Shown here: one piece after another, positions 1 through 35,000 of the stretch | Layout: every line of letters starts with the position of its first letter | Position numbering within the stretch: the stretch's first letter is position 1 | Assembly: GCA_033675265.1 (NCBI GenBank) | Contig: JAUJYZ010000314.1 | Coordinates: forward strand, 62,001 to 126,000 | Length of the DNA: 64,000 bases | Source: Actinostola sp. cb2023 | Lineage: Eukaryota; Cnidaria; Anthozoa; Actiniaria; Actinostolidae | Direction: 5' to 3' | The notes under the pieces: generated by a model | The model's database searches: none | Told to the model about the DNA's origin: nothing | Seen by the model: only the letters and a program-made list of their open reading frames with translations | Made by a program: the position numbers and the translations under genes

Positions 1-430
1 AATTTGAACATATTTGAAATCAACATTTCAAATAACGGTTTGAATATTTCAAAGTCCAACGGAATCTTCTACAAACCACTAAATATTTTCTCATTTAAAC
101 GTTCATAAAATTAAAATTAAATTGGATGAAATCTTGTGCCAGCTACATACTCTGCAATCACAACAGCCTGAGTAAACAGATATCTGATACTTTTTTCTTA
201 TAGATATATTCGTGTAGATTTGATTTTTCTGTCTGAATGTTCGAGACTCGAGTCTAGACTTCAAAACTTCATTTGAATGTTCCGATTTACTGGTCACGCG
301 TGACGTAAATTAGCTGTAAATGATTTATTTAAATATTATTACTTTTGAATAATGTACTGAAAACAGTAATTAAATGAATCTTGCTCGTTAAACAATAATA
401 AAACAATAATGTTCATACTATTATGTTTAG
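1..430. other. AT-rich non-coding stretch before first visible SLC44 exon
   Basis: AT-rich sequence that ends in a 3' splice site (TTTAG) just before the exon at 431. No reading frame here encodes the N-terminal SLC44 residues expected upstream, so the start-codon exon is inferred to lie before the window. Confidence 0.6.
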
Positions 431-22815
<22,385 letters not shown>

Positions 22816-23445
22816 ACGTTCACTTAGCAATGCGTAAAACACTAAGGTAAATAGTGCATCACAAGATGTACTACTGCATCAAGGCTTAAACATGTTTTAT
22901 AGTGGTTTAACTAAACAGATTTCGGTGTGAATGGGGCATTAGATGTAAACAAAGACCAGAAACTGCGCTTATGCTTGTGTCAGGCCCGTTTTCACAGTGA
23001 CACAAGGCCTCTTGTGCTTGTGCTTTATACTTGCATTGTCCAGTTTTCACAGTGACATAAGACCTCTGCTACCTGCGCTTATGCTTGCATCAGGCCCGTT
23101 TTCACAATGACACAAGACCTTGTCCTGTTATGTTGATGCTAGTTACAACCAGTGTTAAGCACTCGAGGTGGTCATGTGATTACTCCTTGTAGATATATAA
23201 TGCATTAGCTTGTGTGTAGCCTTCCTCCCTACTTTGGGAAGGGAGGGGACGGGATAGCTTGTATTCAGATACAGCTGAGTAATTTAAGTATTTTTGTACT
23301 GATGCATAAATAATGTGATTATCTATTTATATTAGACATACCATGGGAATTATATCCTTATCTTACGCTCGATTTCCATGTTGCTGCAACCGCAATCCTT
23401 GCACCCTAACTTACCAAAAACCAAGCTTGAAAGTCTTGAGAATCA
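22816..23445. other. Downstream flank of SLC44 gene
   Basis: 3' flank with no gene. Three degenerate copies of a ~60-70-bp unit (GCTTATGCTTGCATCAGGCC, GTTTTCACAGTGACA) lie at about 22970-23125. No unambiguous polyadenylation signal close to the stop could be assigned. Confidence 0.55.
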
Positions 23446-24735
23446 TTAGAGTGATTCCAATAAACCTGGGCACTACTAATTAGTTGTCGGTGTTTATTAG
23501 ATGCAAAGGAACAAAAGAAAACAAAAGAGTGAGTGTCTAATAGTGTGTATTGGTGTAGTTAGTAATGCCCAGGTTTAGAGTGATTCCAATAAACATGGGC
23601 ACTACTAATTAGCTGTCAGTGTTTATTAGATGCAAAGGAAAACAAAAGAGTGAGTGTCTAAAAAGTAATGCCCAAAACAAAAGAGTGAGTGTTTATTAAT
23701 AGCGTGTGTATTGTGTATTGGTAGTTAGTAATGCCCAGGTTTAGAGTGATTCCAATAAACCTGGGCACTACTAATTAGCTGTCAGTGTTTATTAGATGCA
23801 AAGGAACAAAAGAAAACAAAAGAGTGAGTGTCTAATAGTGTGTATTGGTGTAGTTAGTAATGCCCAGGTTTAGAGTGATTCCAATAAACATGGGCACTAC
23901 TAATTAGCTGTCAGTGTTTATTAGATGCAAAGGAACAAAAGAAAACAAAAGAGTGAGTGTCTAATAGTGTGTATTGGTGTAGTTAGTAATGCCCAGGTTT
24001 AGAGTGATTCCAATAAACCTGGGCACTACTAATTAGCTGTCGGTGTTTATTAGATGCAAAGGAACAAAAGAAAACAAAGGAGTGAGTGTCTAATAGTGTG
24101 TATTGGTGTAGTTAGTAATGCCCAGGTTTAGAGTGATTCCAATAAACCTGGGCACTACTAATTAGCTGTCGGTGTTTATTAGATGCAAAGGAACAAAAGA
24201 AAACAAAGGAGCGAGTGTCTAATAGTGTGTATTGGTGTAGTTAGTAATGCCCAGGTTTAGAGTGATTCCAATAAACCTGGGCACTACTAATTAGCTGTCG
24301 GTGTTTATTAGATGCAAAGGAACAAAAGAAAACAAAGGAGCGAGTGTCTAATAATGGTGTAGTTAGTAATGCCCAGGTTTAGAGTGATTCCCAAACCTGG
24401 GCACTACTAATTAGCTGTCAGTGTAATAGATGCAAAGAACAAAAGAGTACCGAGCGAGTGTCTAATCACGTAGTTAAACAATAATTTTCGCTTTATCAAC
24501 TATCCCCGATTTCGAAAGAACATCAATAAAGAAGCTTACATGCCAAATTTGAGAGCAATCGGTTAAATAGCGGCTGAGATATAACCAGTTGGATATATAA
24601 TTTCCCCACACAAATCACTGTAAATTGGTACGAATACGAAAACGATAACTTTATGATCCAGGCCGAAATTACAGTGATTTGTATATATTTTTATAACGTC
24701 ATCACTTCGGTACTCTATTGGAATCACTCTAGAGA
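23446..24735. mobile_element. Inverted-repeat element internally expanded into a 129-bp tandem array
   Basis: About eight copies of a 129-bp unit. Each unit has its own short inverted repeat (AAACCTGGGCACTACTAAT and TAGTTAGTAATGCCCAGGTT), and the whole array is bracketed by AGAGTGATTCCAATA at the left and its reverse complement TATTGGAATCACTCT at about 24716-24730. This suggests a small foldback transposon that multiplied in tandem between its ends. Confidence 0.75.
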
Positions 24736-24750
24736 GATTTTACTAAAGTC

Positions 24751-24769
24751 GGGGGGGGGGGGGGGGGGA
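24751..24769. repeat. G homopolymer
   Basis: A run of about 18 G. The length is probably uncertain for technical reasons. Confidence 0.8.
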
Positions 24770-25020
24770 TGGTAACAGCTGGAATTGATCCATGCATTAG
24801 CAAAACCCTCATCCATTGTGTACGTTTGTTTTCATTTGACGATCAGACAAATACTAGACTATTTCACAGGGTTAAATAAAACCACTCATATAATTCTATA
24901 ATTCATATTTAATAATAATTAATTGTGTACAGTATTAATATTACAGGATAAAATGTAGTTTCATTCCACGCACTGTCTTGTAAGGGATTTATTCAATACC
25001 TTTAGCTCACCGAGGATAAT

Positions 25021-25195
25021 CATTTTCGTACGAGTGGGAAACCTACGATACCGAGACACTCAAATGGCTTCCTTTCTGAACCAATCAACAAGCGTGCAGA
25101 TGCATGTCATCCAATCAAACTCTTTCAATACGGCAAGGCGGTGCGGTGACGGTGCGGTGACGGTGCGGTAACTTTCCCACTCATACGAAAACGAC
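25021..25195. mobile_element. Short inverted-repeat element
   Basis: Arms CATTTTCGTACGAGTGGGAAA and TTTCCCACTCATACGAAAACG are inverted copies with one or two mismatches; the centre has three GGTGCGGTGAC repeats. No coding capacity. Confidence 0.7.
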
Positions 25196-25529
25196 TCTAT
25201 AGTGTAACTAAACAACTTAGATCACATAGTTAGCGAGGTTTTCTAAACAAAGTATAAAAAACTGTTTTTAAAACCATCAAAATAAAAACTTCAAGCTATG
25301 TTACTGATCATATGTTTCCCCAAACCATCCCATGTTTGAACACGTTAAGTTGTCGGAAAGACCAACGTATAAGCCGCATCAACACGAACAAGTTGACAAT
25401 TTTTTGTCGTCTACACGGGCAAGTCTTCCTTGTCAAGGATCGAAAACTTGTCAACGAAAATTTCCTCGTGTACGAGAAATAACTCTGTCTCATTCCATAC
25501 GATACATGCACCTATTTAAAAATACACAA

Positions 25530-27600
25530 CGTAATAAATTATAATACAGTAAATGTATGGTAGAAATCGTCTTTTTTAATTTTTGGCCCTACTATATGTT
25601 GCAGCTGCCCAGAATCTTTTCCAAATTTATGTTTTGAACAAGGCCAAGAAATGTGCGCAAAAAAATCTGGACATTTATCGAATTTGGAGATGGTTCTATT
25701 AAAATTACACAACGTAATAAATTATAAAACAGTAAATGTATGGTAGAAATCGTTTTTCCAAATTTTTGGACCTACTAGATGTTGCAGCTGCCCAGAATCT
25801 TTTCCAAAGTTATTTTTTGAACAAGGCCAAGGAATGTACGAAAAAAAATCTGGACATTTATCGAATTTGGAGATGGTTCTATTAAAATTACACAACGTAA
25901 TAAATTATAATACAGTAAATGTATGGTAGAAATCGCCTTTTTCTAATTTTTGGCCCTACTAGATGTTGCAGCTGCCCAGAATCTTTTCCAAAGTTATTTT
26001 TTGAACAAGGCCAAGGAATGTGCGAAAAAAATCTGGACATTTATCGAATTTGGAGACGGTTCTATTAAAATTACACAACGTAATAAATTATAATACAGTA
26101 AATGTATGGTAGAAATCGTTTTTTTTAATTTTTGGACCTACTAGATGTTGCAGCTGCCCAGAATCTTTTCCAAAGTTATTTTTTGAACAAGGCCAAGGAA
26201 TGTGCGCAAAAAAATCTGGACATTTATCGAATTTGGAGACGGTTCTATTAAAATTACACAACGTAATAAATTATAATACAGTAAATGTATGGTAGAAATC
26301 GTTTTTCCAAATTTTTGGACCTACTAGATGTTGCAGCTGCCCAGAATCTTTTCCAAAGTTATTTTTTGAACAAGGCCAAGGAATGTGCGTAAAAAAATCT
26401 GGACATTTATCGAATTTGGAGACGGTTCTATTAAAATTACACAACGTAATAAATTATAATACAGTAAATGTATGGTAGAAATCGTTTTTTCTAATTTTTG
26501 GCCCTACTAGATGTTGCAGCTGCCCAGAATCTTTTCCAAAGTTATTTTTTGAACAAGGCCAAGGAATGTTAAAAAATCGGGACATTTATCGAATTTGGAG
26601 ACGGTTCTATTAAAATTACACAACGTAATAAATTATAATACAGTAAATGTATGGTAGAAAACCCTTAATTTTTGGCCTACTAGATGTTGCAGCTTATTAG
26701 AATGTTTTTCCAGAAATATCCGAGTGTTTTTTGACGAATTTGGAGATACGAGGAATGTTTAAAAAAATCACAGAATGCACTCGCCTTATTCGAATTTGGA
26801 GATGGTTCTATTATAAATATCCTGACAACGTAATAGATTATAATACAAAAATGTCTATGGTAGAAAAGTAGAAATTTTTTCTAATTTTTGGCCCTACTAG
26901 ATGTTGCAGCTGCCCAGAATCTCACTGTAAAATTTATTTTTGGACAAGGCCAAGGAATGTACGTAAAAAAAATCAAACATTTTATAAATTGGAGATGGTT
27001 CTATTAAAAATACACAACGTAATAAATTATAATACAGTAAATGTATGGTAGAAATCGCTTTTTCTAATTTTTGGCCCTACTAGATGTTGCAGCTGCCCAG
27101 AATCTTTTCCAAAGTTATTTTTTGAACAAGGCCAAGGAATGTACGCAAAAAATAAATCGTTTCCAGTCTCTGAATTTGGAGAAATGGTTCTATTTAAAAT
27201 TACACACAACGTAATATTATTATAATACAGTAAATGTATGGATCAGAAATCATTTTTGACAAATTTTTCGGCCCTACTAGATGTTGCAGCTGCCCAGAAT
27301 CTTTTCCAATTTATTTTTTGAACAAGGTCAAGGAATGTGCGCAAAAAAATCTGGACATTTATCGAATTTGGAGACGGTTCTATTAAAATTACACAACGTA
27401 ATAAATTATAATACAGTAAATGTATGGTAGAAATCGCCTTTTTCCAAATTTTTGGACCTACTAGATGTTGCAGCTGCCCAGAATCTTTTCCAAGTATTTT
27501 TTGACAACATTTTGGCAACAAGGCCAAGGAATGTACGCAAAAAAATCGGGAAATTTTATAAATGTAATTTTTGAGACGGTAGATTATTAGCCAGTTCGAC
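25530..27600. repeat. ~183-bp satellite
   Basis: About 11 head-to-tail copies with a 182-184-bp period, marked by CAGTAAATGTATGGTAGAAA, CTACTAGATGTTGCAGCTGC and GGACATTTATCGAATTTGGA. The copy near 26640-26870 is strongly rearranged. No gene is seen in it. Confidence 0.92.
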
Positions 27601-29830
27601 AAATCGTGGCAGGAATGGTGGGACGAACAACCCTCGCCTCTGACAAACTAGGTACGTTTTTACATATATATCCTATGTAATAAGTAGATTAGCTTAAATT
27701 TTAGCTTGAGCTTGTGTCACCTGTCACGTGACTTTTTTAAATTTTATTTTTTGAAACGAACGAACCATGGAATCCGAACCCTCGCCTCTTGAAAAGACTG
27801 GTACGTTTTACATATAATCCTGTGTAAGTAGATTAGCTTGGAAGTAACGACAATGGTGGCAGCGGTGGGATCCGAAAACTTGAACTTTTTTGATGAAGAC
27901 TAGGTACGTTTTACATATATATCCTGCGAAAAACCCTAGATTAGCTTGGAGGACGACACATGGTGGCTAGCGGTGGGATCCGAACCCTCGCCTTTGACAA
28001 GACTAGGTACTTTTTTACATATATATCCTTTGTAACGCGTAGATATATTTTACGACACATTTGTCTTCGGGTGAAAACTTTACAAAAGGTACGTTTTACA
28101 TATCCTGTGTAACGCAGTGGACACAAGCCCATTGTGGCAGCGGTGGGATCGAACCCTTTTTTGACAAGACTAGGTACGTTTTTTTACATATATATCCTGC
28201 GTAACGCGTAGATTAGCTTGGAGATTGACGACACATGGTGGCAGCGGTGGCATCCAAAGATTTCATATATATTTTCCCATACGACAACTCTGAATTTTTT
28301 GTACGTTTTACATCCGAATCCATACATGTAACGCGTAAATTTTTGGAGAGTACGACACATGGTGGCAGCGGTGGGATCCGAACCCTCGACAGACCAAATC
28401 ACATCAAACTTTGCACAGATAGCTAATTTCAACATGCTGTTTTCATATTCCTGTGTAACGTAGATTAGCTTGGAGATTACATTACATGGTGGCAGCGGTC
28501 GGATCCGAACCCTCGCCTTTGGAGACTGGTAAATTTAAAATTACACAACGTAATAATATTATAATACAGTAAATGTATGGTAGAACCCTCGCCTTTTTTT
28601 TTAATATTTTGGTAACCCTACTAGATGTTGCAGCTGCCCAGAATCTGGGATCCAAACCATTTTTTGAACAAGACAAGGAACGTTTTACATATAAAAATCT
28701 AACGGAGATTTATCGAGATTTGGAGATGGTGGTTCTATTAAAATTACACAACGTAATAAATTATAATACAGTAAATGTATGGTAAGAAATCGCTTTTTCT
28801 AATTTTTGGCCCTACTAGATGTTGCAGCTGCCCAGAATCTTTTCCAAAGTACGACACATGTTATTTTTTGAAGAAGGCCAAGGAATGTACGTTAAAAATC
28901 TGGACATTTATCGAATTTGGAGACGGTTCTATTAAAAATACACAACGTAATAAATTATATAATACAGTAAATGTATGGTAGTATCGCGTTTTTCTAATTT
29001 TTGGCCCTACTAGATGTTGCAGCTGCCCAGAATCTTTTCCAATTTATTTTTTTGAACAAGGATTAGCTTGGAGAGTACGACACATGGTGGCAGCGGTGGG
29101 ATCCGAACCCTCGCCTTTGACCTAGGTAGGAGGGAATATATGTACGTAAAAAAATCTGGACATTTATCGAATTTGGAGACGGTTCTATTAAAATTACACA
29201 ACGTAATAAATTATAATACAGTAAATGTATGGTAGAAAATCGCTTTTTGACAAGACTAGGTATTTTTGGCCCTACTAGATGTTGCAGCTGCCCAGAATCT
29301 TTTCCAAAGTTAGGTTTTTTGAACAAGGCCAAGGAATGTACGTAAAAAAATCTGGCACATTTATCGAATTTGGAGATGGTTCTATTAAAAATACACAACG
29401 TAATAAATTATAATACAGTAAATGTATGGTAGAAATCGACGTTTTTCCATAATTTTTGGCCCTACTAGATGTTGCAGCTGCCCAGAATCTTTGACAAGAC
29501 CAATTTACATATTTTTGAACAAGGCCAAGGAATGTACGAAAAAAATCTGGACATTTATCGAATTTGGAGATGGTTCTATTAAAAATACACAACGTAATAA
29601 ATTTAATACAGTAAATGTATGGTAGAAATCGTTTTGACACTAAATTTTTGGACCTACTAGATGTTGCAGCTGCCCAGAATCTTTTCCAAAGTTATTTTTT
29701 GAACAAGGTCAAGGAATGTACGCAAAAAAATCTGGACATTTATCGAATTTGGTACGTTTTACATATAAAAATACACAACGTAATAAATTATAATGATTAG
29801 CTTGGAGGACGACACATGGTGGCAGCGGTA
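27600..29830. repeat. Mosaic zone of the 183-bp and 103-bp satellites
   Basis: Segments of the 183-bp unit (GTTGCAGCTGCCCAGAATC) and the 103-bp unit (ATGGTGGCAGCGGTGGGATC) alternate, with switches at irregular positions inside units and many small indels. Examples are the hybrids at 29040-29130 and 29750-29830. Confidence 0.85.
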
Positions 29831-30725
29831 TTTTGGATCCGAACCCTCGCCTTTGCACAAGACTAGGTACGTTTTACATATATATCTTTTTTAACGCCAA
29901 GATTAGCTTGGAAAATATCGACACATGGTGGCAGCGGTGGGATCCGAACCCTCGCCTTTGACAAGACTAGGTACGTTTTACATATATATCCTGTGTAACG
30001 CGTAGATTAGCTTGGAGAGTACGACACATGGTGGCAGCGGTGGGATCCGAACCCTCGCCTTGACTAGACTAGGTACGTTTTACATATATATCCTGTGTAA
30101 CGCGTAGATTAGCTTGGAGAGGACGACACATGGTGGCAGCGGTGGGATCCGAACCCTCGCCTCTGACTAGACTAGGTACGTTTTACATATATATCCTGTG
30201 TAACGCGTAGATTAGCTTGGAGGACGACACATGGTGGCAGCGGTGGGATCCGAACCCTCGCCTTTGACAAGACTAGGTACGTTTTACATATATATCCTGC
30301 GTAACGCCTTGATTAGCTTGGAGAGGACGACACATGGTGGCAGCGGTGGGATCCGAACCCTCGCCTCTTGACTAGACTAGGTACGTTTTACATATATATC
30401 CTGTGTAACGCGTAGATTAGCTTGGAGAGTACGACACATGGTGGCAGCGGTGGGATCCGAACCCTCGCCTTTGACAAGACTAGGTACGTTTTACATATAT
30501 ATCCTGCGTAACGCCTTGATTAGCTTGGAGGACGACACATGGTGGCAGCGGTGGGATCCGAACCCTCGCCTCTTGACTAGACTAGGTACGTTTTACATAT
30601 ATATCCTGTGTAACGCGTAGATTAGCTTGGAGAGTACGACACATGGTGGCAGCGGTGGGATTCGAACCCTCGCCTTTGACAAGACTAGGTACGTTTTACA
30701 TATATATCCTGTGTAACGCGTAGAT
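29795..30725 (-). repeat. ~103-bp satellite with tRNA-like B box on the minus strand
   Basis: About nine regular copies with ~103-bp spacing (GATTAGCTTGGAG to the next). On the minus strand each reads GAGGGTTCGGATCCCACCGC, very close to the RNA polymerase III B box of tRNAs; the last unit (about 30657-30670) reads GGTTCGAATCC, an exact match. The unit is likely derived from a tRNA-type SINE. No A box was confidently found at the right distance. Confidence 0.75.
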
Positions 30726-31318
30726 TGGTTCACTTAAATAAAGCTTGGAGAGTACGACACAACCATAATTTATTATCATGTTTTATTAAAGTGTAAACAC
30801 ACTAAGGCATGTTCTTATAATCATGCATATAAATAAAGATATCGGTAAACATGGCTATATTTGACTCGCTGAAAACATACGGCTAATACAAGGACAGCGG
30901 AGCACCCTTTAAAGGGGGGGGGGGGGGTGGGCAGTTATACTAGTAGACTAGTATATATCAGACGTATTGTGAATCAATGGCTAAAAGTGGGGGTCCCTAA
31001 GTCCCCCGTCTCCGCGGTCCCTGTAATAATTAAGGAATGGTCAACGCTTAGCGTGCGTCCATCGAGTTATGGAGCACGCGGGAATTTGGGAGAGCACGAG
31101 AAGCGTAAGAGTTGCTCGAGGCGTAGCCTCGTAGTCACTGCATATTCACTGCAAATTCAAATAAAACGATTTGATTTTCCGATTGAATTCAGAGCGCGCG
31201 CGCTATGCCGATGACGCGAGAGTCATCCATGGGCGCGAGCGTGTGTCCGTGGGCTTACGGACACACGCTAACCAACCAATCAGAGCGCGCGTTATATCAT
31301 ACCTATGTTATAATAATA
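30726..31318. other. Intergenic stretch with GC-rich hairpins
   Basis: Contains a G run at about 30918-30927, CG-rich sequence with GAGCGCGCGCGC at about 31192, and a hairpin GCGTGTGTCCGTGGGCTTACGGACACACGC-type at 31237-31270. No gene seen. Confidence 0.5.
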
Positions 31319-31411
31319 GATAATTGCTGAGGCCATCAGCATTATTAGATGCATTGCGGACTCAGCTGACTGCAATATTTCTAACAATGCTGAATGGCCT
31401 AAGTAATTATC
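31319..31411. other. Imperfect 93-nt hairpin, pre-miRNA-like or mini-MITE
   Basis: Arms GATAATTGCTGAGGCCA... and ...TGGCCTAAGTAATTATC pair for about 42 bp with several G:U wobbles, one bulge, and few mismatches, around a small loop near CTCAGCTGAC. The length and imperfect pairing resemble an animal microRNA precursor, but a short inverted-repeat transposon would look similar. No clear target-site duplication is seen. Confidence 0.45.
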
Positions 31412-31912
31412 AAAAAAATCAAAATTGATTTAAAATCAACAAAATAGAAACAAAACTAAAACTTTGTGAGACATGCCACGCCTTCAAAATCGTCCCACAT
31501 GTAAACACCGTTGTGTAGTTGTGAAGGCCAACATACTCTACGGCTACGAACTGTGTAGCCATCAACAGAATCAACAGATATCCCAAGTAAAAACATGTTA
31601 CCGTATCTTCTCATATTCACTTTTGTCATCAAACTTTTAAATATACCCAGGAATATAAGTTAATGTTATTTCTCCAGTGGATAAGAATTTATACAAAGCC
31701 TAGTGCTATCCACTCTTTGGGCAACTGTAGCCTGAAATCCTCTATTGATTCTTAGTACTGCATCATGATTGTTCTGATAACAAAACATCATCTACCCTGT
31801 CATATAGTCATCTCAAACACGTGGTGTGTAGTTTGTCAGTGTGACAATGATGACCACTACAAACTTGCATATATATTTCTACCTTTTTCTCTAATACTAT
31901 TTTTTAGTCCTA

Positions 31913-32040
31913 ATCAATGCTATTAATATAATTATTGGTAGGGAGGAGGTGCTCCATACCCAGGATACCCATATATGACCTAACCAATGCTATTAATTAT
32001 AATTATTGGTAAGGAGGAGGTGCTCCATACCCAGGATACC
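31913..32040 (-). repeat. 70-bp tandem duplication of the gene end
   Basis: The last codons, stop codon and early 3' UTR of the trefoil/Tudor gene (31983-32040) are repeated 70 bp further downstream (31913-31970). The second copy encodes GYGAPPPYQ and a stop again, with a few differences. Confidence 0.85.
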
Positions 32041-35000
32041 AACCAGGAGGTTGATATGTACCAGAGGGAGGGTAATGTCCACCATGGGATGGATGGTATG
32101 GCCCTGTGGGGTACCCTCCTGGAGGAGGTGGAGGGTGGTGACCTGTTGGGTATGCTCCAGCAGGGGGTGCCGAAGGGCCAGTGGGATAACCCCCTGGGTA
32201 TCCACCTGGAGGATGTGCAGGTGGATATCTGCCTCCACCAGGTTGTGGGTATCCCCCTTCATAGGGGAATGGTGAAGGGTAGCTAGGAGTTGGTGCTGGG
32301 TAACCTCCAGTATGTTGATGCTCTGCTTGATATGTCTGTCCAAAAGGGCTGAACTGCAAAGAAAAGATGAACTTATCTTTATGTAATATATCAAACATGA
32401 GAAAGAATTCTTCCTCCAGTTGCAACACACCAAGAAGTGGGTTAAAATATGAGCACACAATATGGACGCTTACCAACAATTTGACCTCAAAGAAAGCCTG
32501 GTTTGATTTAGTTGTACTGGCAGGAGGTAGTACAGTACCATCACTATGTACTCCAACATGTTGACTAGGAAACATACAGAATTCCAGTGAAACATAATGG
32601 TCAGGAGTCTCGTGGACATAGAAGTGACAGTAATTGTCAAATGCCTGGAATACAAGTCAAATTATGATTCCAACCAATTCATCATGGATTGATTTATGAA
32701 TAGAAGTGATAAAACACTAACAAAGTCATTGATTGTGAATGGAATTTAGTTCAATATCAGAAACAAACAAGGTTGTTATTGCATGAATCAGTCACTACTA
32801 GAAAATATGTGAAATGAGAAAATCCCTGGGTTTCTGAGGATGAATTTAGTTTGGAGCCTTGAAAATGGATTTTCTGGAGGCTGTACTACAAATACAGCAG
32901 CCAGTACAGCAAGAAAAGACACCATTTCTGAGATTTCAGTAAGATTTGAACCCTTGACCTCTGTGATACTGGTTAAATACAATTCAATTGTAAAGTTCCA
33001 TTATTCCTGTTGTTACACATCTCTTTGTAGGTAAAATATCATCATTATTTATTTTATATTTAAATCTATCAACGTTACCTTCCCAAACAGTTGATCACCA
33101 TTAACACCTAGGAAATACTGAGGATATGCAATGTTTCTTAAAGCCACAACATTACCACCAACCTGGACCACAGAAAACTGAGCTGTGGAACAGACAAAGT
33201 ATCAATAAATATTTGGTTAAATTGTGGTGTATATCAAAATAGAATTACCTTCTGCTGATGGTCCTGGAGCAGGAATAAGCCTTAACTGGTTCATAACAAC
33301 CCATCCTTTGTCACCATCATCGTAGTGTACATAGTAGCGTACTTTGTAGGGATTATTTCTGTCTACTTTGACCACTGTACCAGGATATAATGTGGATCTC
33401 CTTGGCCATTCAGCAATTACACGACTACCCTTAGTGACACTTTCTGGATTGGGTGTGGTATCCAGGATTATTGCTGTTACATCACTAGGCGAGTGCTCAA
33501 TTCTGTCACCATCATCACACACAATATGGATCTTGGAATCAACTTTATCAACTTTTCCTTTATAGTATTGATTGTTGGTCCAGCGACCCCAAACTACTGT
33601 GCCAACTAAAATACAAACAAAGTACCAATAATATCTTAGTGTTTTATGTGACTGCACGATGCGGTTCCTACGTCATTACAGAAGCAATTCCCAGTTCTGT
33701 GAGGCCTGGGAGCAAATGTTCGGTTAAAATCAGCGTCTTTGAACTAATTTGAACTCCACACCACTGTAGTTGCCTCGGTAGCTCAGTGGGTAGAGAGCAC
33801 CTGTCATGAAATCGGGGTGTCGTGTCATATAGCAAATAAAGGCACAGCTCCTACAGACACATACATGTACATGTACAGTGCAGCAGTGTCTACTTACTAG
33901 TACATTACCTTGATCAACCTTCATAGGTAGCAATCTGACTTGATCAAAGTTCACCCAACCCTTATCACCATCGTCATAGTTCACATAGTAGCGTGGAGCA
34001 TAGAAATTGGTTGGATCAATTTTAGAGACTCTACCAGGATAAAACCTGCTTTGGCCTGGAAATGCTGCAATTACCCGTGAGCCAACAGATATATTAGCTG
34101 GGTTAGGAACGACATCTACTAAAACTAAACTGATGTCACTCAAATAATGAGAAATCTTGTCACCATCATCAAACGTTATATGGACTTTTCCATGACTACA
34201 TTCAGTGACTTTGCCATGATAGAAACAATTGTTAGTCCAGCGTCCCCAAACAACACATCCAACTGATAACAAAAACATTATTATTAGTTCTACAATAATG
34301 GTTTATACTCAATGCAAAGTAAAATAGTCACAAGTTTATACGCAATGAGCAAACAATCTTACCATTTTCACGTCTCAATGGGACAGGTCTGATCTCGTTT
34401 AAGTTACACCAAACTTTATCTCCATCATCAAAGTGAACAAAGTAGCGTGGTGAATGAGGGTTCATATAATCTACTTGAGTTACTTTCCCCAGGTAGAAAT
34501 GGTTACTTCTGGGCCAAAAGCCAATGACTCTTGTTCCCACCTGAATGGTTCCTGGTTTTGGATTTACATCATAAAAAACAGCACCAATGTCACTTGGATC
34601 ATGTTGAACCTTGTCTCCATCATCAAATGTTATATCCACCTTACAACCAACATTGGTAACTATACCACGGTAGTATTGATTGTTGGTCCATCGTCCAATA
34701 ATACGACTGTGTGGCACAATGGGAGGGGTCCCTAAGGCTGACAGTTAACATCAAATCAAAATGAATCCATGGAAATTCAATATGTACGACTGGTAATAAA
34801 ATTGGTTAGAGTGAATTCTGTTAGTGGAAAAATGGATGGACAGAGGGATTGAAATAGGTCAATGAGTCATCTTGCTGTACATAAGTGCACTAGGTATTAT
34901 GATTAAACAACACTTACTTGGCATTGATACTAGTTCTGGCAACATTTGTATTTGATTCAATTTTGCTGGACCTTTGTCACCATCATCAAAGTGGATGTCA

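Noticed and set aside
28235..29800. Reading frames of 60-120 codons on both strands
   Set aside because: All fall in satellite units and repeat the same peptide pieces (LLYYNLLRCVILI, GSCNI); no gene features.
33770..33840. tRNA gene
   Set aside because: Only the 5' half with A box is tRNA-like; there is no B box or acceptor stem closure, so it is a SINE remnant.
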